A stretch of DNA of 64,000 nucleotides, from the NCBI GenBank assembly GCA_963978905.1, contig OZ022258.1, positions 27,036,716-27,100,715 of the forward strand, read 5' to 3'. Positions 36,701-51,700 of the stretch are shown here, one piece after another (the first letter of the stretch is position 1; every line of letters begins with the position of its first letter). The position numbers and the translations under genes were made by a program. The DNA comes from Trichostrongylus colubriformis. Lineage: Eukaryota > Nematoda > Chromadorea > Rhabditida > Trichostrongylidae. The notes below the pieces were generated by a model that worked only from the letters and a program-made list of their open reading frames with translations, made no database searches and had not been told where the DNA came from.

Positions 36701-39700
36701 CGCGATTTTTCGTCGTAGGTAGCCTCACCCTCTTTGAGCAACAATGCATTTTTCAGACCGATGCTGAAGACTCACTGTCGCATGTTCTTCCTCCTTTAGC
36801 GAAAGCTCTTCGATCTTCGTTTTCAGATGAGGCATCCACGGCGGATCCACTACCGGCAGCTGACTCTGACCGATCGGAGGAGAAGGAAGGGTGAAGTCGA
36901 TGCCGGGAGGAGGAACCTTAACAAACAATTATCTGGATCCCTCAGTGCTGCCTGTCTTCACAAAAGTGCACAGTACAGTTAAAAGAAAGAGAGGAGGAAC
37001 CAGTAAAACTTCATTAAATCTAGTCACCTTGAATGAAGCCTGAGCACCATCCTCCATCTTTAACCATACATGAAATCTATTCCGCCATAGTGCATAAAAT
37101 CTGCAATTAGAATAAAGGTTATAGGCGCTAGATCGTCGCCATAAAGTCACCACAGTGTCTGTGAGCGTGTAATAAATGGTAATCCTGCTGTGATATCGCA
37201 CATCCCACTTCACTGTACCACACGCCAAAACCCTCTTCTCCTTCCACTTTGCATTCAATGCAAACTTAAAAATCTCCGTTCACCAGTGTTCTCCTGCAGA
37301 GCTTTAAAAAACTGTCCTCATGAGACCTTCACGTAAGCTCTAGGTGGGCGGGAGGGGAGGGGGGGGGGGGGGAACACCAACACACTAGCAATGGCTGGGC
37401 AATAAAATGCTGCTTCCTTGACAACCCCGCAGCGTAGGCCCTTTCGTACTTCTGCATCGTGTAGGAGCAGATGTGTTGAAAATGTATGGCGAGTACCATT
37501 ACAGCTGAGGTATAGCGGCGGTGTGTAATTTTATTGTAGAAGGAGCCTGACGATATTTAAACGTCCAGTATTGCGAGAGTGGTTCTTTTATAACAGCACA
37601 TGGTCCCTCAAACAAACAGCTAGCTGGTGATGCCTCAAACAGCTAGCTGGTGATCAACTGACACATTGACAAACCTCTGTATGGCTTCAGTTCTTTCGGT
37701 GACATTCTTCGATTCCAGTGACTTTCTCACCACTTTCACTACATCATCCGGTCGACGAACACATGCAGCAATGAGCATCGATGCTAAAATTAATGGGAGA
37801 TGGCAAGCTGAAATACCGGAGCGATAAGGAAATAGGAGAACACGATTACTCGAACTGCCCTAGGGCATGAGTCGAAAAGTAATTGAAACATAGTTGAAAA
37901 ATGAGCCCTAAACCAACCAGAAGTTAGAACAACGTGCGGATCATCGTTGAGAAGCAATTTCCACGATACCTCTATCAGCTGCTTGTATTGCTCAGGTGAC
38001 AGGAGCAAACAGCTTTTGAGTGCTGCTGATAGTGGAGCGTGAGCCAAATTCAACACCTAAATCGGCTCGGCTTACAACAGCATATTATGCTATGGCTAGG
38101 GTGGCAAGACATGATTCGAATGACCCTGGCACGCGCATGCAACACACGAGATGCAATGCTTGAGTTGCTCACGATGGCCAAAGGTGTCTTGCCATTAGGC
38201 GAATCAAGGCGCTTATACGCTCTGAGGTACAACTCACTAAGGTTCTGATGTAGTCCAGCATTGGTTTATTGAGATCTTCATCAGGTTCTTCAAAGGTCTG
38301 GCTGGGCTGACGATCTTGCTCCTGAATGGAAGTTGTGCAATGCAACCCAAAGCATCATTCAATCAAACTTGGTTTCAATAGAAGCCTCACAAAAGCAGTG
38401 GGTAAGCTGAGCGTGTGGGTGAAAAGGGACATTGGGGCCGGCGTGGGATTGCCTGCCAGTGATGAATATGGGATGCTGTGGAAGGATAAGGGCGCGCAAC
38501 ACCTGTCGTCGCTCTACCACACGCTCATCTTGTCCACCGTCTTCAAAAAGAAACAGTGGCCCAAATGCGCCAAGGAACTTTTGTGAGAAAATTGAATCAG
38601 TGTATCAGTAGCTACATACCACACTTATTTTCTTGTGCACACCCTCTTCCCGTTCCCGTTCCTTTTCACGTTCTTTTTCCTGCATCATTTTCTCCATCAG
38701 CATAGCCTGAAAGTAGAAGCTTTGATACGTTTCGGATTTTATCGAATTTCATTTTTCAACTCCACTCTACACTTTCATTTTGAAACAATTTCTGAATGCC
38801 TCATAGAACCACAAGAGCCATCAGCGCACATAGGAAAACATAGCCAGTATCTAGTGATTTATTATCCGAGGGAAGATTTTTTACCCGAGGAAAAATAGCA
38901 AAAAGTGGAAGGATGAAGTTTTTTGCGTGAAAAAATCCTTTCTGTAAGATGCGCAGCGCACTCCAGTTCCAAACAGAATTGTGGTGGCTGAAAGCGTCGC
39001 AGCCTATACTACTTGTGGGTGCCAGCCGACGTACAAGTCAGTTATCCAACCAGATGTCACTCTCTTTTATCCTTCCAGACGAGTGTGACATCAGTTCACC
39101 GACCTCGGAGAAAAGGGAGGCGTGGTTATTCTGGACTGACGTTGATGCGAAATTTGATCCCCACACCATAAAAGTGCACCACCTGCCGTTACACCACCGC
39201 CGCCCATTGGGCCCCCTGTTCAAATTCACTTTCGAATTAATTTCAATATCTAGTGCTCTAAAGAATAATGTTACCAACTTCTACTTCAGAATAGCTCAAA
39301 AACTCGGTCGAAACAGTCAGTGCTCGATTTACGAATGATAGCACTGAGAAATTGTTGATTGTAGCAGGTTACCGCGAAGCCGATGCACCCCTCAATCCAA
39401 AATTGGCATTTTCTCCACAAACATCTTACCAAACTCACTTTTATAGCTTTGCTACTGCCGAATTCCGAGTTGGGTCCTACCAGTACGCTCTCTCTTCGTG
39501 GTACTCCCGCCGATTGTCGTGAGTGAATGGACTGAAAAGAGATGTGATAAGCAATAGAGAGCTCTTTTGCCAAATGTGTCACACGCATTGGTAGCACACG
39601 AGCACAACAATCTAGCCATAAAAGTGCGTTCTATTCTTTCAGGGCTTTCAGAGGGTACAGATAGAAATTCTCTAAAAGTTCTACACTCTTTTTTCACTCG

Positions 39701-42700
39701 TTTTCTACCGGCTTACAGTGGATCTTGTCGAATTCTGCTGAGTGCCCTGTAAAAGCGTGATCCTTTTTCTGTAACACTACATCAATTTCAGATTTGTGTG
39801 AATATGCGTTTCCGTTCAAAATGAAAGAATACATGAAGAATAGTTCCATGTTCCTTGCACAAATGGAATTCTCTGAATAAACCGATTATATGCCCAGTCT
39901 GTTCTCAGAGGTCATGAGAGTTTGAATAGCAAAATGGTCCCACCCGTCGTAGAGCTTGCTGTTCACTTTCCCAGTGATCGATGAGCAGTTTTCGCTTGTC
40001 AACTTTCGCTTTCACTTCTCTGAAAACAATTTGATTCACTTGAATTATTCCACCACAAGCTGTACCAAAAAAAACAGAAAACTGAAGTTAAAGCCGCATT
40101 TTCGCTTCTGTTGCTGACTTCTTGCTAATTCCACGACGATCTCCCTCTTCTCAGCGCGCGCTCAACTCAGTTTCCTCAGCTCCGCAGATAGAAATCCATC
40201 AACTGGCCAAATTAGACCCTCCCTCTGTGTAGCTCGTCCCCAGGGTCATGTTGAGGATCGTGTAGTGTTTGTGATTTCTGCCCGTTTAACGAAGTGGTGA
40301 ATGCACAAATGAGCACAACTCACCGACGATGTCCATAAAGAGAGGCGAGCGCCATAGTTAACCGATGGCACTGTCGACTCACTCGCAGAAAACAACGAGG
40401 CGTACAAACCATCTCATGAGAGCATGTCATATCGAACGAATTCGACATGCGAATGACCACCTGAAACAGTCGATGATTATGACTTCAGAAAGTTCAAACT
40501 CAAAGACGTTGTCTCTTTCACAGAGATGAGACTCCGACGCACATTGTGAAGCGAAAGCGGAGGATGATGCACGTAAAAACGATCGTAAAAACGTGTCACA
40601 TTTATATTGGCGCCCCGTGCAGGACGTGTTTTACGAAGAAAGCAGAGATGAGCATGGGCCACAGACCTCAGTCCTGTTTATTTCACCATGCCAGATGACT
40701 CCAACATTAAAGGCACATTCCAGGATTATCAGGATATCACATCTCCTGCCGTGGATGGATAGTTCGACCCAAGCCACGTAGGCTGTACCTTTACCGAGGT
40801 GTGGATGTCAGTTCCTGGAGCGTGCAGAGCCAAGGAATCTGGCGCAACAGCTCGGCCCCGCCCAACCCAGCCGGGAGTCTGCCTTTACTTTTCGACTCTT
40901 ATCTTTGACATAGGTAGACCAGCCACTAGCCAAGATCTTGAAATTGGCAGTAAACCAATCGCTTCGTGAAGTAAACCCACTACTGAGTGACCTGACCCCA
41001 CACTAGGCACCGGAACACTTGCAGCACATCCCCGGCTGGGATGGACGGGGCCGAGCTGTTGCGGTAGACTCTTTGGCTCTGCACGCTCCAGGAACTGACA
41101 TCCAGGCCTCGGTAAAGGTACAGCCTACGTGGCTTGGGTCGAATTATCCATCCACGGCAGGAAATGTGATATCCCAATAATCCTGGAATGTGCTTTTAAA
41201 GGCATATTCCGCGCTCGCTATGGGTGGAGTAACCAATTGACTCTCAATTGGTTGTCGGCGGTTAGAAGGCGGTCTCTTCTTGCCATATTGCCTGCAGTGG
41301 GGCGTGGAAAGACCGCCTCCCAACCGCTGACAACCAATGGAGAGTCAATTGGTTACCCCACCCATAGCGAGCGCGGAATATGCCTTTAAGGATAGTGAAG
41401 GATGTTTGTTAGATGGTAGACTTGCCTACTTCATATACTTATGCCTACAACGTACCGTAAGAGCTGTTGCTTGAATTCTTCACCCACTATTTCACACGAA
41501 ACAAGTTCAAGCTGTAAGTAATGGCTATAAAATCTGTACCTTGATCCAAGGCAGTTCAGAAAGTATTTGCTGCTCCTCGTCGTCAAATTGTGACTTTGGA
41601 GTCGGCTGCCACCCACCATAAGCACTCCCCTGCTGTGAACTGCCATGACTTTGCATCTAAACTTTGTATTATTTATGAATCAGTTGAGCTATCGCACCGT
41701 ACTGCGCGAAAAAACGGTAGAATTATGTAATGTGGAGTTGGCAGATATCGACCAACCGATGTTAAAGAAGTTCATTGCGCTGCACGGTGCTGTAAGCGCA
41801 GTACTGAGCGCTAGCTCAACTGATATACCCGCCGTCCATCACTGTTCAGATTTAAAGGCACTTTCCGCGTTAGGAGAGCGACCATAATCGGGGTCAATAA
41901 TGAACCCAGAGCCGCTAATTTACTCAGTAGCAGTGAAAAAACCAGCAAAAAAGACCAAAAACCTCAGAAATGGGAACCGCATCCTTCACCAATTGCTCAC
42001 CAATTGGGTGGGGTCACCAGTTGGTGGGCGGGGTCCCAGTTGCCTCCCGCGGGCTTTGCGCTGCCAGGAGGGCTCGTGGCGCCGCTCTAAGGGTACAGCC
42101 AGACAGTTACCCAGGGGTCTATCGGCTGCGACAGGGTAAATAGCAGGTATGATTATCGCGGAAAGTGCCTTTAAACGTAGCCTTGAGGTCAAAACATTAG
42201 TACTGTTCTTGGAGTACCAACCATGTTCACTTACTGAGCATTCAGTACTTAAGCCTTGATGGTGGTACAGCACTTTTGCGTTACAAAAAAAATTCAAAAA
42301 CCCCTCAAATGTCTATATACTATACTAATACTCGGGCCCCAGTGCCTCACAGAAGTTGGTAAATGCATTCTAGGTGATACGCACCGAAATATTAATCTCC
42401 AATGAAGAGCATTTGTAGCTTGTTATCATATGAATTCAAAGAGGAAAGAAAAGGAGAACGAATCAACGTAGTTTCTAAAGTAACGCACAGAGAAAAGGAG
42501 GTATCGTGGCATATACAGCTTCTTTCGACAATTTTTTTTGAACATTTCCTTCCAAGAAAGTTATCGCGAAGATTCACTAGAAGGTGCGCGAAGCCTGTAC
42601 CATCATTAATGAAAGGGTATGAGTGCAGTTGAACCACACAGCGCTGCAGCATGTGTGCTGCACTCGCCCTCATGCAACACCCTCCTACCAATGAATGAAG

Positions 42701-45700
42701 GGACCACCAACTTTAGAAAGAAAGAAATGTGTCTCCAAACAATTTTTGAAATAAAGATATTCAGGGCAAAAACGAAGGATGTGATATCAAAGATAGGGAA
42801 AACTCAGACGTACCGGATTCGAGACCTCTGTGGGTGATTGTGCCGCTGGATCTTCTGCAGGCTTCAGCGATTCGCGAGCACTAGTTGAAGGCAGCACTAA
42901 AGGAATACAATTGAGAGTTGTTCAAGATAAATGACCGGATCCTCAGGGCTATCGAGGGTCAATAAAAGAGGCGAAGGACCGATTTTTGCATGCAGAAAAA
43001 AGTAACAAAAACACCATAGCACTGCGTGGGTTAGCAGAGGCATGTCGCGTATGCTTGAAGTCTCTATTTAGCTGAGATGTGAAGAAACGAGCTGCACAAC
43101 ACACGCATTTGGTAGGGCTTCAAGTCGGGATGGCTTCAAGCACATGTGGCTGACGAGCGACTGAGGAAGCGAAGGGAAAACGGTAGCGCTGTGAGGGTTG
43201 GGAGTGTGCGGGAACCGTTTTCATAGTCGAGATTTGTGTGATCCTTACTCTTTCCAGCCGGAAATTTTTCTTTGTTCTACGCTAAATACAATAAATGTCT
43301 CGCATGCTCATCCGGCACACTCCGCTGGTAATAAGCAGGTTCGTGGCATGTATGGCATCACCTTCGTGAATAAGAGCACCGGCCAATTCGGGCATCTGCT
43401 GAATGGCAGTACGTAGGGTCCATATGGAACCGCGAGCAGAGCTACCACGCTGTGCCGCCGATGCTGCTGGACGATCTAGGAAGGACAACACCGACTGGTG
43501 ACAGAAGGTGTGGACGCTGTTGAACAATGTTCTCCCGCGTAGGAAAACGAACTCACCTTCAACCCGTTCTTCAATGTCATCTTGGTGCGACTGCATTTTA
43601 GACTGCTTACGGGTTCTGAAAATAATCCATATGGAAAGCGACATGGAATTAGAAACTAATGAACCAGACCGTAGCCCAATTGGCCAACATCTGCTAGTAA
43701 TCAGAAATCAGAGAAGCAGGACCATATCTCGCTCAGTGAAACGGCAGTTCGGAATAAAGGAGTGATATTGAGTTAGGAAGGACACGCATAGCTCTTCGCT
43801 GATATAGCCAAGAAATCTATTGTCTGAAGGAGAATTTCGCGTTGATTCCTGTAACCTACACACATCTGTGGCTAGGAGATCGCTCTATAGCTTGCAAGGT
43901 TGCACCACTATAACGGCACGGTTAGTTATTAGACATGAAGACCACTCAAACGGGGACCACACTATTGAATGCACCTTATTGGAAGCGGTGGCAACGCCCT
44001 GGTCTAGTCCCACCTATTCTTCCCCTTCTGCCCATACTGCCTCTTTTGCCTAGTTCTTCGCTGGTGTCCTCGCAATAACAGATATCTATGATAGTAAGAG
44101 GAACCCGGTTTGAAGAGCTTTAGAGGGTGTTCTACTTTCATCTTTGAGAGACCACTTATTCTCCTGTCTTCATTACTGAACGAGATCTCACAAGTCTACC
44201 ATGAAGAGGGCTAGTTGAGCGAATGGAAAGAATGAATTGAAATTGAGCGAAAGAATAAGAATAAAACGCATGTCTTTATTTTTTGGTTAACAGTGTCCTG
44301 AGTTCGGCATGGAATTACCATGCCTGATTGCTCACCTGAGAGACCTTCTTTTGTGACTGGATTCAAGTGTAGGTTGTTGTCCCATTGGAGATCCTCGTTT
44401 GAGCAGTCGCTGTCGTCCAGTTGCAATTCGACGACCTATGAAATAAGGGCTTTTGACCCAGCTAGATCAGGTGTTCTTTTTTTGATGATCGTGTTCATAT
44501 TGACCTTTGATCTCAGTTTAGAAAATTGCGGAAGAAACAGATTTTCTTGAGACGCTAGACGAGACAACGAAAGAACGAACGATGACTGGCAGCCGTGAAT
44601 AATTAATGCAGTGGTACCCATGGGTACAGAAGACGGTTCGACATCATGCGACGAACTTCTAATGTACTGCCTGAAGCCAAAAAGGGGAAGCTTTTAGGTT
44701 CTTATACAAACCCTGCTCAGCCACCGTAGTTCCAAAGGAAAGCGATAGAATTAGGTCATGTTCAAAGTAGTGGGACAGCTGAACCAATCGCTCATAAGCA
44801 GCCCAAAAGCGACGACACGAACAGCAGCACCCTTCGAGGAGGATAGTGAAGAGCCTAGGGTTAGCTCAAGAGTCTCGACGGACCCGATTGAGTTCTTGAT
44901 GGCTCCGGCATTATGGAGTGAAATGCTAGAGGCATTGGTTGTGGTGGGTGCATGAGGGGGTAAGCGAGGGGCCCAGCCGTTCTTGTTTTCGAGCGTCCGA
45001 AGTGAGAATACCGGTCCCAACGCCTCATCACCTCTTCCTTCCCCTACTGCGTGGGTGTGTAGCCTTATGTCGAACGGCGAGCGGCACCGCCGCTCTCTTC
45101 GCGTGTGACTGCGTACATTGCGTACACTCATTTTGAAGTTTCACGCCCTATCGTCCTATTCCTCGAATAGGATTGCTATCATGGAACATTATTCTTTCTT
45201 CTTTTTTTTATGTTACTATTCTATCTTTTAGGGTACAGAAACTGTCGAATGATGGAACAAACAGCTATTTCCCTGAAGGACACCTCCATGATACCAGCCC
45301 TTGCATCCTGAGCGGAGTTCCAACCGACCGCAGAAATTCGTGCTGATGGCGCAGCGAGTGCGACGACGCAAAGTGTCGACGAAAGTTCGACATAAACCCA
45401 CACACCCCTACTGCAAAACCTTGCTGCATTGTGTGTATGCCCAAAATGCACCGAATAGGTCACTGATTATATGGTAATGACACGAAACCATCACGAAACT
45501 TCCATTCACTCGTGAAAACTAAGTCATTTTACTTGAAAACAATAGTGTGGAGAAACCACGGCCAGATAGCTTAGTCATCAGATGGCTGTGCATGCAATCC
45601 AGCCAAGCTGACATTGCAACCAAAGCCTTCGACATTGTAACCAAAGCAAATATGTATATAGGCAAAACAAACCAAAAGAACCTGATTCAGGCACATAAGT

Positions 45701-48700
45701 TGTCGACTTGGTCGAGCCATGAGTTGTAGACGGGCCGGAATCGCTACCGTCATGCGTCGACTGGTGACTGAACAGACGCACACTCAATGACGGGGGACGA
45801 ACACCTTAAAGCGCAAACGACGACATTCGACGTTGTGTACAAAGCTTAAGCATCTACATAACATCTACACACATTTTACCTGGATCTCGTTAACCAACTT
45901 CACATACACTGCCTATACTTATCGTGCGGTGAATTGGCATGCTTGCTTAGAAGCAGTAATTTCGATAAAAGAATGAATAGAGTAAGAGTGCCGTATATGT
46001 GGCATGAGGGCCAGCAGATGCAAAGCGGCACAGGCAAAATGCCGAAAATAATGATTTTGGTGAAACTGAAGCAGGTTGCCAGCCAGCTGAAACAGACCCT
46101 AATGTTCTCTAAAACTGACAACTGTTGCCTCCGTTTCCCTGCGTGAATACTACATGTACCTGCATGAATACTACATGTAGAAAAACTGTGGTCTTTAGAC
46201 TTCTCCTATCTACTATTTCGGAGCTTATCACTGCGGAGTGACTGCGATGATGATAATCCCTTAACAAAATCAAACAAATTTAAACTCCGAAGCGGTATGT
46301 AATATAGGAAAGACACGAAGAAGCAATCCCTGTTATATATAGAACGCTTCGTCTGTCTGTACGTTCGTGCCTCCGTTCCTCCATCCGTCTGTCACGAAAC
46401 GAGGCATTCATGAAAAACAACTTGTGGAGATGCGGGCAATGGGATTGCGATGGGTAGAGCATGGGACAAAAAGTAAGGAGCACACATGAACCACGTTAAG
46501 CTTCACCCATCGAGGGTGGAGAACGCACGGAAAGCCCTAAATGGGCAGTTCATGCAACAAGGATAAAACTAGGAAAAATCGGTAGAAATGACCTATCTCC
46601 TAGCTATCTCAAACACACTTACAATGAGTGGAAGACCGCCCACAGTGGGCGGAGCATGTAATCGATTGCACGGACACACTGTGAAATTGCAACTAGTTTT
46701 GAGAGTGGTCTGGGGACAGGAAAAAACGGAGGTGGTCGATGGTGGGTCGGGCTATGAAAGCAAAAGAAATTTCAAGGACGGGCCGACTTTGCGCGGTAGT
46801 GGGCGTAGCTCTGGCATTCCATGAAAACAACCCGTGGAGATGGGGACAAGTCTGGAATGGGTAGGGTCACTGGAATGTTTCTTTTCAGACCGAAAATTGT
46901 GAATTGGGTTCCAGTATAACCCAAAGGTGGGGGAAAGGTGGTGAGGTCAGAAATGATTTTTTAAAGTTATGAAAGAGGCCTGGGCACAGTGGCGGAGCAT
47001 TTGTGGTGGCGGGCGGAGCTTGAACGTTCACGAAAAACGATCTGTGAAAATGGAACAAGTTTGGAATAGGTAAAGTATGGGACAGAAGTAAGGAGCACAC
47101 ACAGATCAAGTTGAACCCCGCCGACGGTGGCCGGAGCGTGCACTGAAATATTCCGTTTTCAGATCGGAAACGGATTAAGGTCAGCGATAAGTTTTTTGAA
47201 GTCATGAAAGAGGTCTGAGCAATGGGCGCAGCGCACCTCGAGTGGACCAGTCGTATGCGCCAGCCAACTGGTGCATTAAGATGAATCTGCTATATTGCTG
47301 CGCGCGCTCGCCAAGCAAGTTTTACACGCATGTAGACCGCTTTTTGAGGATGTGTACAAAACACAAAAACAATCGCAGATCAGCCTTCGGACAGTTCAAA
47401 AGTACAGTATGCGATAGTTCGTGTATAGGAGGGCATAAGTTGATTATGTGTCAGCGCTAGGTAGTCATGAAGACGTGTGGCACAGTCCGCAGTGGCTCAC
47501 TTTCTCACTGACAAGCTCATTCGGAATCCCGCCCACTGCGCGCAGCGTGACTTCGCCACCAGGCAAGCATGTCATTGCAATTGATAGTCGTCGCCCACTT
47601 CCTGCCCACGTGGATTCAATATAAGTGTCAGTAAAATGGACATGTAAAAGCGGTAAGAACATGGGTCGGTCGTGGGCACGACTGAGCGCAGTTAAAGCGT
47701 GTTGAAGAAAGTGTGACGTGCCTGGATGGCTTCATGGAGCCAGCCACACACGTCACTCTTTTGAGCAAGCGCTAAATATGTCGTTGTGTATTCTCCACAT
47801 ATCCAGATCTGCCTGGCTCCGATTGTTACCTCAAGATACGGCGCGTGGGAAAACATCTGCACATCAATACTCACCAGGAAAATAGAAGGTGCGGGGGCCA
47901 CTGGGTGTTTTGCAAGTGTTCCGATTTCTAGAGGTCGGCACCGAATTGGGTCACCGCGCGCGGCGACGCTGCGCGAATTGTCCGAATGGTGGCGCGTCCT
48001 GCCGTCTGGGCTCTCCCAGATTTGCCTAAGCCTTTTTAGGGGGGAGCTTTGGCAGCGTGTTTTTACCTGTCTTTACCTGATTACAATCGGCCGCGCAACC
48101 TGACCTGACTTCACCAGTCGGGACACTTACACTCCACCCGGGTGCCACTTCCCTGGTTTTCCGCCACTTCATTGCATTTTTTCTCTGTTGCTGTATTTCC
48201 TTACAAGTCCACCTCCAATTCCAGCAGTCGCTCGAATGATCGCGCCCACTACTCGAGATAGGGTTCACAACAGGACTTCGCAAAGAACTTCAACCGCCTA
48301 CCTAGTTATGACGACATTCGTCTTTGAACGAGGCATTACTTTCATAGTCTGACTGTGAGATGGCCTTGGCATGTGGATCATTCCATCTTTCCCACTTAAT
48401 CACAATGAACTCAGCAGCTGTGCGATGAGATCGATAACAGGCAAAACAAATTTACGAGTAATACTGAACTGAACGTGCCTTCAATTATAAGGCAATTAAT
48501 GTTATTGCATGGAAAAAAGCGCTAACTTCGATGGAGTGATAGTCGAGCGTGTTGTGCGATATGTGCTGCGCAGAATTCGCGTCACTAGTTTTTCGATACT
48601 TGCGGTCCTGATTTCTGACACTTTTGACCACCTGGGAGAATGGGGGTGGGTGGTGTAATAATAAACGGCGTTGCTCCAAAATCCATGGTGCAGTTACCAG

Positions 48701-51700
48701 ATGTTGTTCAATTTGATCACGAGGTGACCCAGCGTTCCTCTCAATCAGGGTCAGAGAAGTGAATAAGCTTGTTTTGGAGGATGAACACTGATCTGTGCAT
48801 TGGCTGGCTCCCACAGGTCACCGTTCAGGCCGAATTGATTAAAATGTACTATGATCCTGCATGGCGTATCTCAGAAGGATTGATCAACGCCGATGCTTAA
48901 AGGAATCGTCCACGGAAAATGAGTTTTTGTGTTACCCATATCTTTATGTTGTATTTGCGTAATGTTGGCCTCATGCAAAATTTCACGCGAAAAATGTGAA
49001 TCTGGCTGAGATACAGCACCACAAAGTGCGGTCCAAGTGGGCGGGGCCTCCGTGCAAAAGCCTCGTACCGCGTCCGCCGTGGTCGGAGACGCATTGTAGG
49101 AACAGAGGGTTACGTAAACAGTCCTACTCTCCGTTCCCAACGGCGGCGGAAGACGGGACGAGGCTTTTACACGGAGGCCCCGCCCACTGGGACCGCACTT
49201 TGTGGTGCTGTATCTCAGCCAGATTCACATTTTTTTCACGCAAATTTTGCATGAGGCCAACATTAGGCAAATACAACATAAATATATGGGTAACACAAAA
49301 ACTCATTTTCCGTGGACGATTCGTTTAATGTCCTCCATAGGATCGATTCCAGCAACTATTACTAGGACAGTTCCTGTATGGCAGCGGTGCACAGAATCAA
49401 ACGTTCCCAAATAAGCTCTACGATACATACTGAACTCCAGTTCAATTGGAGCTGCAGTGAAGTAGGTTTAACGAAAATTGGCGTAGCCTTGAGTGGCGCG
49501 ACGTGGGGCTTGCCAGCTGGGGGCGCCGTACCTAATTCTCTTCTGAACCGCCTATCGTGTCCTCAGCCCGAAATAAGGCGCAGGACACGCTAATCAAATG
49601 CACGCCCCTTGCATGCGGCCCACATTAGGCAAATACAGTAAGATATACGGGCAAGAGAAAAACTCATTTTCGTGGACGATTCCTGAGAGGAGGGAGCACC
49701 GCTCACCATTCCATCTTCCCAGCAGTGATCTAAGGACGACTTCGGAAATCTAGGAACAAATTTTGAGGTCGCACATTTATGGATTGTTAGAAAGGTTACG
49801 AAAGGAACACAGGAGGACTGTGGAAGAGTGTGGGCAATTTAAGGTGATTCGCCTTCAGGGGTAACCTTCATATTTCTCGGTATTTCCACTGCGTCAGTCG
49901 ACTGCAATTTTGAACATAGCCTATGAAAAACAGCGCTTAGTTCCAGGCCAGGCATGACTTCCTGAAGAATTTCACCACATTCACGAGGTACATGGTGCTC
50001 AGAGGAGATGGAAGTGTTTTGAGCTTTCGGTGCTGATCTCGTCATCAAAAACCGTGGCACGCCTCTCACCAGCTGTTGGATTTGAACGAGTGCGGCACCG
50101 AAAACACTGAGTCATTCGCATTTGTGCAATTTGCAGATGTCCTTTACTATTTTCTCTCCATTTCGTGACCTGTTTCTGTCTCTTATCGTGGCATTATTAC
50201 AGAAGTACCGAGCCATATTCTCAACTCAAACGTATATCTCATCAGGTTTCCAGAATCAATGAGCTCCACAGTTCCCTGGGGCGATCCCAAGCGTTTGTTG
50301 AAAAGGACTGGCGGCGCCTTCCTAGCGAACCCTCGTCATTATGACAGTCATCCAACGGATCCGGAAAACGACACTGACATCGATCAGTGCGTTCAACGGC
50401 TTCTCGACAACGATCCCACACTCAAGGAGATCAATATGAACAACATGAAGGTGAGTCAAAGCGGCGATATTCGCGCAGTGATTCATAACTTTATAGGGAG
50501 GAAGATCATACTTAAGCTTCGCATTTTCCAAAATCCTTTATTTGAAGACGCTGAGAGGGAACAATCATGGTCTACGGTAAACACTTGCACAGTTCAGTTT
50601 GCCATAGTTGCACACACACCTTGCCAAGGCAACAAGTGTGAACTCATTAGATTTTTTATCTGAAACACCTCTTTCCTTACTCCTTCGCTCACTCTCCCTT
50701 TCTTTGTTTCACTTTGTTTGTTGCTGCTTGTGGTTTCACTTGTTTACCATCGCCAGTAATGGGAGAAATTTGCCCACTGCGACTCATATGACAATGGCGT
50801 TAGTCTTCTCCGCCCACCGCCAGCAGGCAACTCGGCCACTGCAGCGTACAGTTCGAGACGAAGCGAGCCTGGATCACAGTAGTGCCCAAGTGCGCTTTTT
50901 TCAATATCTTTCTCCTTTTTTTCCAATATTTTCCAATATTTGAGTTATCTACACATTATCTCGTCTGAGTTCGAATGCTCGTTTTCAAACGCTTTCCTTC
51001 CTTCTAGTGATACGGAGCGATGATACGCACGCAGTACGTGATACGTTCTTTTGGAGGCGGAAGAATGACATGGGGGTGGGCAGCATGCATGGAACCTTCA
51101 TAAGTCGTCTCGAGCGTTTCTTCTATCGCGAGAAGTGCTGCACGAAGTCTGCTTGGCTTATAGTGAACATGAATGCCTTTTGCATACGACCAGTTTATCG
51201 CACCCCTGCCAATAATGGAACAAGAATATGGTGAAGTGGTCATCGTCTATTCTCACTGTTTAGGTTCCTATTTCTTGACCAAAGAAATCTACATGTGCAA
51301 GTTAGGATTTGCCGATAGGACTACAGCAAATGGAACTTTTCTCTCATGAATTATTTCGCAGATAATCAAAATTTACTGGTTCAGAGGACTCCGATCCCTC
51401 AACTTCGCCGACTATTAGAAGCACTGGCTTATAATGACTACTGTGAACGATTGTCACTGGCTAATATGGGCCTTAGCGACAATGATCTTGCTGTAAGTCT
51501 TATACAAATACATTGCAACCAAAGGGACCACTTTCTAGTGTTCTGTATTATAACCTCTTTATGCAATCCTAGTACTTTGCTGGTTGCCACATAGTACATC
51601 TTAGCAGCACATATGACCACATCGCTGCCTTTGATTCTTTTCGTGGACGCTAGCACAACTCTTCTGGACCAGGGCACGCTGGGAGGCAGCGTTGCCTCTT

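Noticed and set aside
48871..49328. Several ORFs on both strands
   Set aside because: They are mirror readings of the family D palindrome arms.
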